Origin: Lepus europaeus
Lineage: Eukaryota > Chordata > Mammalia > Lagomorpha > Leporidae
Length of the DNA stretch: 64,000 nucleotides
NCBI RefSeq assembly: GCF_033115175.1
Contig: NC_084835.1
Span: 26,121,858 to 26,185,857, forward strand
Reading direction: 5' to 3'
A model generated the notes under the pieces. The model was not told where the DNA came from. It did no database searches and saw only the letters and a list, made by a program, of their open reading frames with translations. Shown here one piece after another: positions 34,100 to 42,059 of this stretch. The position numbers were made by a program, and so were the translations under genes. Each line of letters opens with the position of its first letter. Within the stretch, counting starts at the first letter, position 1.

Positions 34100-34350
34100 T
34101 CTGTTTATTTATTTGAGAGACAAAGAGGCCGAGAAGAGAGACTTCCGTCCACTGACCCATTCCCCTAACTGCCTGGGGCTGCGCCAGAACGAAGCCGGCA
34201 GCTGAGAACTCAGCTTAGGTCTCCCCTGTGGGTGGCAGGGACCCAACTACTTGAGTCGTCACCTGGTTGTCTCCCAGGGCCTGCATTAGCAGGAAGCTGG
34301 AGTCAGGAGCTGAGCTGGGACTCAAACCCAAGCAGCATCCCCACCACCAC
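34100..34350 (-). mobile_element. C-SINE, just past the TLR9 3' end
   Basis: Opens TGTTTATTTATTTGAGAGAC, with AGGCCGAGAAGAGAGACTTC next; the minus orientation matches TLR9. It is diverged. Confidence 0.82.
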
Positions 34351-34409
34351 ACCCCGCACCTGCCCTGTTTGGAAAAGCTCTTGCTACCTGGCTCCCGTGA
34401 CGATTTTCC

Positions 34410-34530
34410 CTTCACTCCTGTGGCAGCATTTATTAAGTGCCTGCTGTATGGCAGCTGTGAGAGGCCAGGATGCCAGGCAGGGAGGTCAGGAGTTGCGGAG
34501 GTGCAGCCCCTCCCGGCCGTGGCTCTTGAG
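34410..34530 (-). terminator. TLR9: TLR9 3' UTR and poly(A) signal
   Basis: AATAAA on the minus strand occupies 34434-34429, about 97 bases after the stop. A minus-oriented C-SINE begins soon after, so the predicted 3' UTR is short. Confidence 0.65.
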
Positions 34531-37500
34531 CTATTCAGCCGTGGGCCCCCGGTAGAAGTTCCGGTTATAGAAATGGCTGTTGTCCCTGGTCAGGGCCGTG
34601 CCCAGCTGGGCCCAGAAGCTGCCCTGGCCGCTGGGCTGGCGGGGCCAGAGGAGGACGCTGCGGCGGCAGAGGCGCTGGCGCAGCCGCACGTAGCGGGAGC
34701 GGTGGGCAGGCGGGTGCAGCAGCACCAGCACCACCACATCCTTGCGCTCCTCCAGCAGGCGCTGCTGGGCCAGCAGGAAGCTGGCACGCAAGATGCCACT
34801 GAGCCGGTCGCTGTGGGCCAGCACAAACAGTGTCTTGCGGCTGCCGTAGACTGAGGCCCACAGGTTCTCGATGAGCGACTGGCCAGGCAGCCAGTCCCGC
34901 TCCTCCAGGCACAGGCGCAGCGCCCGGCGCCCACGGCGCTCCTCCAGCTGCCCCCGCAGCTCGTTGTACACCCAGTCGGCCACAGTGCTTTCTGCCTTGT
35001 CGAAGACCACGAAGGCATCGTAGGGCAGGGCGTCCACAGCCCACTGTCGCCGCCAGGGGAGCCAGGCCAGCACCAGGTAGAAGCAGTACCAGACGTCCCA
35101 TCCACAGAGGTGGTGCAGCATGGGCACGGCCAGGCCCAGGGCCACTGCCAGCAGTGAGAAGCCAAAGCAGGCCCGTGAGAGGGCCTCATCCTTGCAGAAG
35201 CGCAAGTCCTGAGCAAAGATGCTGAGGCCCTGCAGCTGGCGCGGGCTGCCACACTGCACAGCACTGGGCAGCCCGGGCACGGCGGCCTGCACCTCCAGCA
35301 GGAAGTCCAGGAAGGCCGCGCCACACGTGCAGTGCAGAGGGTTGGCACTCACGTCCAGCAGCTGCAGGGCACCTGCCAGGGGCCCGAACCAGGACGAGTG
35401 GATGGTCTGGAGGGCGTTGTTGCTGAGGTTCAGCTGTCGCAGCTCCACGGCCAGGGCAAAGAAGCCGGGGGCCACCGAGCGGATTCTGTTGCAGCTGAGG
35501 TCCAGCCTCTGCAGCCGGGTGCCGTTGGGCAGGCTGCCGTTGGCCAGCAGCTTCAGGTGGTTTCCTGCCAGGTCCAGAGCTTCCAGGTTGGGCAGGAGGG
35601 CCAGCGCCGTCCAGTTGAAGAAGCCCAGGGAGTTGTCTCGGAGCCGCAGCAGGCGCAGGCTCTTGGGGAGGCTGCCCAGCCATCTGGGCAGGAGGGTGTG
35701 CAGGTGATTCTGGGACAGGTCCAGCCGGAGCAGGCCCCTCAGGCCTCGGAAGAAGTGCAGGTAGAGGTCTCCCTCGGCCCACATCCGGCTGAGGATGTTG
35801 CCGCTGAAGTCCAGCGCCCGCAGCGAGGTGCTGTAGAGCCGCGGGGACACACGGCCGCTGATGCCGTTGTGGGCCAGGCTCAGGTAGCGCAGGGTGGGCA
35901 GCTGGGCCACGAAGCTGAGGTTGTGGCCCACGCCCCGCATGCTGAAGGGCTGCCTGTTGTGGCTGAGGTCCAGGGCCTCCAGGCGTGGCAGCTCCGTGAA
36001 TGAGCGCCCGTGGTACAGGTCCACCTTGTTGTGGGACAGGTCCAGCACCCGAAGGCTGGTCAGCGGCAGGAACTGCGAGCCGTTGACTACCTGCGCGATG
36101 CTGTTGTGGCTCAGGCGCAGGCACTGGAGGTTCGAGAGCCCTGCGAACACCTCCGGCTGGATCGTCACCAGGTTGTTACGGGACAGGTCCAAGGTGAAGT
36201 TGAGGCTGCTACAGTGGGGCATGAAGTCCTCAGAGCCGCGGCCACCTCTGGCGACTGGAGCCCAGTCCGCGGACGGCAGCCAGACCTGCTGCGTGCCACC
36301 TGTCTCCCCCGTGGTGGCCGCCAGCCCGGAAGCCCCACTGATGCGGTTGTCTGACAGGTCCACGAAGCTCAGGCCCTGGAAGGCCCCGAAGACGCCGAGC
36401 CAGGCCTGGGTGATGAAGTTGGCTTGCAGGTGCAGCTTCCGGAGCTGGGGCAGGCGGAGCAGCGGCTGGAGCGAGCCCTCGCCGAGCGAGCGGAAGAAGA
36501 TGCCGTGCATGTCCAGCTCCTGCAGGGACAGCAGGCTCCCAAACGACGGCGCCAGCCGCAGCTGGGCAAAGGACGCCTTCTTGTGGTAGTTGAAGGACAG
36601 GTCGAGCCGGCGCAGCCGGGCCAGGCCCTGGAAGGCCGTGGTGTCCGTGATGCAGAAGTACAGGTAGTTCTCGCTCAGGTCCAGCGTGGTGAGGTTGCCC
36701 AGACCGCGGAACCATCTGGGGTCCAGCGTGTGCAGGGAGCTGTCCCTCAGCATCAGGCCTTCCAGACGGCTCAGGTGGCTGAAGGTGTCGGGGTGCAGAG
36801 AGAGGGAGCGGCGGGGGCACTCCTCACAGGGGTTGCGGGCGTGGTCACAGCGCCGGCAGTTCCCACCCACGTCGAGCACGCGCAGGGCCCTCAGCCCGGC
36901 CAGGTCCCGCGGCTCCAGTTGCACAATGCGGTTGTAGGACAAAAGCAGGAACTCCAGGCTGGGCGGCAGCTCGCGGGGCACCTGCGTGAGGTTGTTGTAC
37001 TTGAGCGACAGGTGGGTGAGGTTGCCCAGGCCATGCAGGGGCCCCGAGACCACCTCCGGGGCCTTCCCACAGGGGTTCTTGTAGTAGCAGTTGCCGTCCA
37101 GGATCAGGGAGCGGAGCGCGTCCAGGCCAGCAAACCTGGTGAGGTCCAGTACCACGATGTTGGTGTGGCTCAGGGACAGCTTCACGAGGGCGCTGGGCAG
37201 GGCGGGCACCGTAGTGATGGCATTGTAGCTCAGATTCAGGTCCTCCAGGGTGGGCACGGCCAGGAAGGTGTTGGGCTCGATGGTCATGTGGCAGGAGAAG
37301 CGCATGGGGCTGAGGCTGACTGGCGGGCAGTTCCACTGGAGGCTGAGACGCCGCAGGCTGGACAGCTGGGCGAAGTCGGCATCGCGCAGCTGGTGGATGC
37401 GGTTGGAGGCCAAGGAAAGGCTAGTGACGTTGCCATGGGGCGCTGCTGCCGAGAAGCGGGGTACGGACTTCAGGTACAGCCAGTCGCAGTTCACCAGGCC

Positions 37501-37617
37501 GTGGGGCTGCAGCTCGCAGGGCAGGAAGACAGGCAGGGTGCCCAGGGCCCGGGCCGCAGCCAGCACCGCAGCCTGCACCAGCAGCGACAGGGGCCGCGGG
37601 GCTCCTCCGCAGGGACA
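34531..37617 (-). CDS. TLR9: TLR9 exon 2 coding part
   Basis: The minus-strand acceptor is CCTCCCCACAG just above 37617, and the first codon is TGT (Cys2). The stop TAG occupies 34533-34531. No ATG lies near the exon start, so the initiator must be spliced on from upstream, as in human and mouse, where this exon also begins directly after the ATG. Confidence 0.95.
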   Translation of the reverse strand, partial: CPCGGAPRPLSLLVQAAVLAAARALGTLPVFLPCELQPHGLVNCDWLYLKSVPRFSAAAPHGNVTSLSLASNRIHQLRDADFAQLSSLRRLSLQWNCPPVSLSPMRFSCHMTIEPNTFLAVPTLEDLNLSYNAITTVPALPSALVKLSLSHTNIVVLDLTRFAGLDALRSLILDGNCYYKNPCGKAPEVVSGPLHGLGNLTHLSLKYNNLTQVPRELPPSLEFLLLSYNRIVQLEPRDLAGLRALRVLDVGGNCRRCDHARNPCEECPRRSLSLHPDTFSHLSRLEGLMLRDSSLHTLDPRWFRGLGNLTTLDLSENYLYFCITDTTAFQGLARLRRLDLSFNYHKKASFAQLRLAPSFGSLLSLQELDMHGIFFRSLGEGSLQPLLRLPQLRKLHLQANFITQAWLGVFGAFQGLSFVDLSDNRISGASGLAATTGETGGTQQVWLPSADWAPVARGGRGSEDFMPHCSSLNFTLDLSRNNLVTIQPEVFAGLSNLQCLRLSHNSIAQVVNGSQFLPLTSLRVLDLSHNKVDLYHGRSFTELPRLEALDLSHNRQPFSMRGVGHNLSFVAQLPTLRYLSLAHNGISGRVSPRLYSTSLRALDFSGNILSRMWAEGDLYLHFFRGLRGLLRLDLSQNHLHTLLPRWLGSLPKSLRLLRLRDNSLGFFNWTALALLPNLEALDLAGNHLKLLANGSLPNGTRLQRLDLSCNRIRSVAPGFFALAVELRQLNLSNNALQTIHSSWFGPLAGALQLLDVSANPLHCTCGAAFLDFLLEVQAAVPGLPSAVQCGSPRQLQGLSIFAQDLRFCKDEALSRACFGFSLLAVALGLAVPMLHHLCGWDVWYCFYLVLAWLPWRRQWAVDALPYDAFVVFDKAESTVADWVYNELRGQLEERRGRRALRLCLEERDWLPGQSLIENLWASVYGSRKTLFVLAHSDRLSGILRASFLLAQQRLLEERKDVVVLVLLHPPAHRSRYVRLRQRLCRRSVLLWPRQPSGQGSFWAQLGTALTRDNSHFYNRNFYRGPTAE

Positions 37618-38355
37618 CTGTGGGGAGGAGGGGGCTGGGTGAGGGTCCAGGCCCCAGCTCCACCTCCGCCTGTTCTGCACAGCCCCCCGCCCCCGCCCCC
37701 CAGGCCCGAGAGCACGTGCGCTCCATCACCAAGCCAGCTCCGCGGCTCAGAGCCAGGGCTGAAGCCTGGGGTGCAGACCCAGCGTTTGGAGCTTTCTTTG
37801 CTAAGCAGCCCTCAGGCCTGCTGGGCCTCTCGCCCTCTTGCCCCTCCCTGCTCTGGGACCATTTCTCTGTCCTCCTGAGCAAGGTGGCGGCTGGATCCCT
37901 TCCCTCCAGCCACCCTGAAACCCCCTCTCTGCCCACCCCCACCAGCCTCTCCCTCCCGCCCTCTGCCCAATAAGGAATGAGGCTGCCACCCAGGGCCCTG
38001 GGCTACCATGGGCTCTGCCAGCTTTCAGCCTCTGTCCGTCTCACCTGGACTGAGAGCCCTAAACCTGCTGTGGTCAGAACAGATCAGAGGGGCGGCAGGC
38101 AGCAAAGGGTCAGGGCCTGGGCAGCCCTGGGCCTGTAGCCCCTGCTACCCACCGACAGAGCCCTAGGCTCTGCCCCTCACCCGCCACACAGGTATGGGTC
38201 TCGCGGCTCAGAGAAAGTCTTCTGCTCTGACACCCGCAGGGTCCCCTGAGTGTCCCCTGGGCCACGTGGGTGACAGCCCCCTCCACTGTTGCCCACAGCT
38301 GCCAGGCCCACCCTCTGCCCCTTCCCCAGGAAGCCGAGAGCTGCCGTCCTACCAT
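34531..38355 (-). CDS. TLR9: Toll-like receptor 9, endosomal CpG-DNA sensor (two exons)
   Basis: The large exon (34531-37617) encodes 1028 residues, and exon 1 supplies only the ATG, giving 1029 against 1032 in human. Order: signal peptide to about residue 26 (SLLVQAAVLAAARALG core); some 25 leucine-rich repeats with cysteine-bearing inserts (GNCYYKNPC, GNCRRCDHARNPC) that shape DNA binding; the protease-sensitive Z-loop between the repeat blocks; LRR-CT cysteines; a membrane segment at about 815-840; and a TIR domain from about 864 with box 1 YDAFVVFD, box 2 RDWLPG (P912) and box 3 near GSFW. TLR9 signals through MYD88 from endolysosomes after UNC93B1 trafficking and Z-loop cleavage. The TIR linker (WRRQWAVDALPYD) is three residues shorter than human, which explains the length. 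The frame is intact throughout. It is tail-to-tail with ALAS1 and downstream of TWF2 on the same strand. Confidence 0.97.
38353..38355 (-). CDS. TLR9: TLR9 exon 1 coding part: the initiator codon only
   Basis: The minus strand reads GGTC-ATG then GTAGGA, so the exon ends exactly after ATG with a usable donor, leaving a 735-base intron. The bases just before it (GCCAGACCCCC and GAGCCCC blocks) resemble the end of the human TLR9 leader as I remember it. A rival ATG followed by GT lies at 38009-38007 and would give a 389-base intron; its context is poorer and its leader unlike human. Confidence 0.72.
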
Positions 38356-38560
38356 GACCGGAGCCGGGGCTCGTTCGGGGGTCTGGCCAGGGGTCGGGGC
38401 AGCCACACCTGGGTGAGAGCTCTCAGAGGAAGTGAGCTTTACAACAGTGTCCTCATTCTTGTCCCCCACTCCCCGGAGGGAGCAGAGGGGCGTGCTGAGT
38501 CAGAGGCTATTTGCATAGGGCAGTGGCAAGCAGCCCCTCCCCCTTCCTCTTTCCACTCCC
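38356..38560 (-). promoter_or_regulatory. TLR9: TLR9 5' UTR and putative proximal promoter
   Basis: Within 165 bases upstream of the ATG lie a PU-box-like GAGGAAGTG (38426-38434), a consensus AP-1 site TGAGTCA (38496-38502) and a perfect octamer ATTTGCAT (38509-38516). All three are read on the plus strand. TLR9 is expressed in B cells and plasmacytoid dendritic cells, where ETS/PU.1 and octamer factors act. No TATA box is evident and the transcription start is unknown. Confidence 0.5.
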
Positions 38561-39079
38561 GCAGAGGCCCGCATCTCCTGTGGGAGGCCAGGGCAGACTG
38601 AAGGCCCAGAGCCCACCCATGGGTCAGCAAGAGGTCTGATCTCAAGGTAGCTCCAGATGGGGCCAGCTGTGCTGCCCCCCACGCCAGGGCCCTCCCACAT
38701 CCCAGGAGGATTCTCCCCTCCCTCCTGTGCACCTGCCCATGGGTACTGTCAGGACAAAGGCTGCCACCCGGGGCCCTGGCCCCAGAGCTCTATGGGTGCT
38801 CATGTTCCCAAGGGGCAGAGCCGCGTGGGCAGGAGGCTGGGGCTTCATCTGCCTGGCCACGGCTTGGTCACCTCTGCTGGAAACAGGAACTCCTCTTTTG
38901 CATTTCTGGTTCCCCTAGTACCAGCGGAGCACAGTCATGTGGCTCCTGGGGCGGCCGCACAGCTGGCCCCGCTGGGACCCTGGCGGAGCCTCCTCACTCG
39001 GCCCTCGCACGCTGCATCTCCACCTGGCCCCTTCATCCCTCCACTTCCGCCTCCACCAGCCTGCCTGGCCCCCAGCGTC
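38560..39079. other. TLR9-TWF2 intergenic sequence next to the TLR9 promoter
   Basis: GC-rich unique sequence with no exon or named repeat; it may hold further TLR9 control sequence. Confidence 0.45.
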
Positions 39080-39700
39080 TCAGGCCTGGGCCTGAACCCT
39101 TGCCACCTCCTCTCTGATGGCCCTGCCACTGCTCTCATGCCCCACAGCCTCTGGAGAGACCTGTTCAGACCTGACGCCTGGGGTCCCTCCTCTGCTCAGA
39201 CCCCTCCACAGGTGCCACTGGAGTCAAAGCCACATCTACACAGTGGCCACCAGAGTCTTACAGGACCTGTCTCCAGCCACCTCGCTGTCGCCTGGACAAC
39301 CCGTCCACTCTCCCGCCTCAGGGCCATTGAACACCTGTGCCTTCTGTCTCTGAGCACTTTCCCACCTTCTCATGTGGCCCCTCCCTCCGTCCCTGTCAAG
39401 TCCCTGCTCTCCCTCTCCACGAAGCCTTCCCTGACCTTGTTAACAAACCTCGCAGCCCACACTGGGGCCGCCCTAGCCTGTACGCCACCTGTTTTCCCTT
39501 GTAGCTGTAGAACTGATTGTTTTTACTGCTACCACCACCCCAATTTCTTCATGGCTTGTTGTACAGGCCTTCCTCGTCTGCTGGAAGGCCAGTGTCCCGA
39601 AGGCAGGGATCTTCTGTCGGTACCCCCAGGGCCCAGTGGTGTCCAGCACCTAGTAGGTGCTCAGTGCTTGCTCAGTCTGTGGGTCCCCCACACCCAGCAG
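39080..39700 (+). mobile_element. LINE-2 fragments
   Basis: CCGCCTCAGGGCCATTGAAC, CGAAGCCTTCCCTGACC, CCGAAGGCAGGGATCTTC and CCTAGTAGGTGCTCAGT occur in L2 3' order, with gaps. A 407-codon plus-strand open frame across it is therefore not a gene. Confidence 0.68.
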
Positions 39701-39991
39701 CTTCTAAGCGGGCACAGAGAGGGAGTCTCTGGGCAAAGGAAAGAAACAGGGTTTGTGCAGGGAGGAGGCAGGGCGTTACATCTGCCACCCTGCTCCTCCA
39801 AGGCCTGCCTCCTGGGGATGCCAGGTGCCCAGTTGGCTCAGGAGCATGGGAGCCATGGCGCTGTCTCCCTGCCTAGGTAGGGACCAGTGTTGGGGACAGG
39901 CAAGAACAAGGCTGCTCCGGGTCTTGCGAGGGTCCCTGCTCTTCTCTCTACAACCCCAGGGACTTCAGCAGGGCCCCAGAAAGGCTCTGGG

Positions 39992-40275
39992 CAGGACTGG
40001 CATTGTGGGTCAAGCCGCTGCTGGTGAAGCCAGCATCCCATGTAAGAAGGTATGTTTGAATCTCAGCTGCTCAACTTCTGATCCAGTTTCCTGCCAATGC
40101 ACCTGGGAAAGCAGCAGATGATGGCCCAGGTACTTGGGTCCCTGCCACTCACAGGGGAGACCTGGATAGATATCCTGGCTCCTGGGTTTGCCTTGGTCCA
40201 GCCCTAGCTGTTGTAGCCATTTGGGATGGAATATCTGTGTCTCCCATACTTTGTCTTTCAAATAAATTACTAAAT
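39992..40275 (+). mobile_element. C-SINE
   Basis: Head GGACTGGCATTGTGGGTCAA, tail TCTTTCAAATAAATTAC. A minus copy starts at its tail. Confidence 0.88.
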
Positions 40276-40841
40276 TTTTAAAAAAGATTTTTATTTATTT
40301 GGGAGGTAGTGTTAGAGAGAGAAAGGCCTTCTGGGGCTGGCACTGTGGTATGGCAGGTGAAGCTGCCACCTATAGTGCTGGAATCCCAAAGGGGCGCCAG
40401 TTCAAGTCCTGGCTGCTCCACTTCTGATCCATCTCTGCTATGGCCTGGGAAAGCAGTAGAAAATGGCCCAAGTCCTTGGGCCCCTGTACCCACGTAGAAG
40501 ACCCGGAAGAAGCTCCTGGCTCCTGGCTTCAAATCGGTGCATCCTGGGCTGTTGCAGCTATCTGGGGAGTGAACCAGTGGATGAAAGACCTCTCTCCCTC
40601 TCTCTCTCCTTGCGCCTCTGTCTCTCTGTAACTCTGCCTTTCAAATAAATAAAAATAAATAAATCTTAAAAAAAAAACAAACCAAGATAGTTGCTTGGCG
40701 TAAACAGAATAGCTTAAACAATTAAAAAAAAAAGGGGGGGGGGAGTGTCTTGGGCCACCCTCCTCTGCTTTCCCAGGCCAGAAGCAGAGAGCTGGATCAG
40801 AAGAGGAGCAGCTGGGACCAGACCAGTGCCCACTCGGGAGA
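40276..40841 (-). mobile_element. C-SINE (minus) split by a plus C-SINE
   Basis: The tail side is 40276-40331 (AGATTTTTATTTATTTGGG) and the body resumes at about 40745 (GTGTCTTGGGCCACCCTCCT). The middle is missing or displaced by the plus insertion. Confidence 0.7.
40332..40739 (+). mobile_element. C-SINE inserted in the minus copy
   Basis: Head GGGGCTGGCACTGTGGTATG, tail with AAATAAATAAATCTTAAAAA, then an A/G-rich run that may include a microsatellite expansion. Confidence 0.85.
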
Positions 40842-40898
40842 GGGCCTCCCCTCACTGCCCCTGGGGAACCCCAAGCCAGAGGGAGACTTCCTCAGGCC

Positions 40899-40940
40899 GC
40901 CGACCACCCACCTCAAGCAGCCGACCACCCACCTCAAGCA
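40899..40940. repeat. Two perfect tandem copies of a 21-base unit
   Basis: The unit GCCGACCACCCACCTCAAGCA appears twice in a row, followed by GCCACG as a partial third start; not part of a known repeat. Confidence 0.92.
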
Positions 40941-40949
40941 GCCACGCTC

Positions 40950-41569
40950 CTGAGGGCAGCTGAGCAGGTCGCTGGGGCAGGCCAATGTCCTAGAGACACA
41001 AGCTCAGCACACGCCAAACAGGAGACACCGAGACGCTGGTGTCCACACACCGGCCTCCACCCCGGGTGCCAGCTGAATGGAGTCCCCTCAGGGGCCCCCC
41101 ACCTGTCCTGGGGGCCTGCTAGTGTCTCCTTCTGCAGTAATGGCTCTCGGCCAGGATGATGGCCGGGAAGATCTTGAGACAGGCAGGGGAGGTGGGGAGA
41201 ATGCGTGTAAACACCAGTGTCCCTTAGAATGAGGGCGCTGTGGCCACAGCAGCATCAGGTCTGAGCAGGTCTCTCTGGCTCTGAAGATGGACAGGGAGCT
41301 GCCAGCAGCCGGACGAGTCTGCGACGCGGACTGCCCCGAGAAGCATCCCGCGCTGCCTGTCCCACAACGGTAAGGAATAAGCTCACGTTTTCTTTATGCC
41401 TCTGAGTGTGAGACAGCGCATCGCAGCAGCTGCGGGGGGCTGCGTGCCCCGAAGGGCCCACGCCCTCTGCCACACCCGGCCGTCCCCTCCTGTGCTGGCA
41501 GAGGGCATGGTGTGTGTACAGTGCTGCCCGTTCCCAAGGCCAGAGGTGGTCGCTCAGAGCCAGACACAG
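40950..41569. other. TWF2 3' flank, nothing recognised
   Basis: GC-moderate unique sequence between the SINE cluster and the TWF2 3' end, with a few CpG-rich patches. No gene signal. Confidence 0.5.
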
Positions 41570-41891
41570 GTCTTGATTTAAAAATATTTTATTCTTTAGA
41601 AAATAACAGCATTCAACCACCCTGCCCTGCAGTGACCCCTGCCCCAGCCCCAGCGGACCCCAGCCCCCATCTGTTCCCTGGAGCTGGCTGGCCAGACAGG
41701 GCCCCTAAACACCTTGGGCACACAGGTGAGAGGCAAGGTCAGGGATGGAGAGGGGTCACAAAAACGCCAGCCCGGCGGCCCCCGGCCCGTCCACGCCACA
41801 GGGAGCCATCCCTGGACGCCAGGCTGGGAAGGAGGGAGGAGGCGGGCAGCCGCACAGTCCACACACACCGGCCCCGGCCCCAGCCAGCGCC
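41570..41891 (-). terminator. TWF2: TWF2 3' UTR and poly(A) signal
   Basis: AATAAA on the minus strand occupies 41593-41588, about 300 bases after the stop. No repeat or second signal is evident before it. Confidence 0.75.
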
Positions 41892-42059
41892 CTAGCTGTC
41901 GTCCCCGTTCTCACCGGGGCCGCGGATGAGGCGCTTGTGGCCCCGTTTGCCCCCAGGGCCCTTGGGTTTGGCGAAGGCGGGCTTGAAGGCCTGCTGCTTG
42001 GGGTGCACCTCGTCGTAGAGGAACTCGGCCGTCAGCTCGGCCCCGTCGCCAATCTCGAT
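41892..42059 (-). CDS. TWF2: TWF2 coding exon 9 (last)
   Basis: Residues 295-349, ending GPGENGDDS and TAG (41894-41892). It holds the strand-rich end of domain 2 and the basic C-terminal tail. Confidence 0.96.
   Translation of the reverse strand: MEIGDGAELTAEFLYDEVHPKQQAFKPAFAKPKGPGGKRGHKRLIRGPGENGDDS

Noticed and set aside
36424-37878. Long plus-strand open frame (484 codons) antisense to TLR9
   Set aside because: A shadow of the GC-rich leucine-repeat coding sequence; its Gln/Val/Gly-rich composition mirrors the LRR codons and it matches no family.
38007-38009. Alternative TLR9 initiator ATG followed by GTAGCC
   Set aside because: It could splice to exon 2, but its context is weaker and the preceding sequence does not resemble the human leader, unlike the ATG at 38355. 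Kept only as a rival.
38657-39880. Plus-strand 407-codon open frame between TLR9 and TWF2
   Set aside because: It runs through LINE-2 fragments and has no recognisable product.
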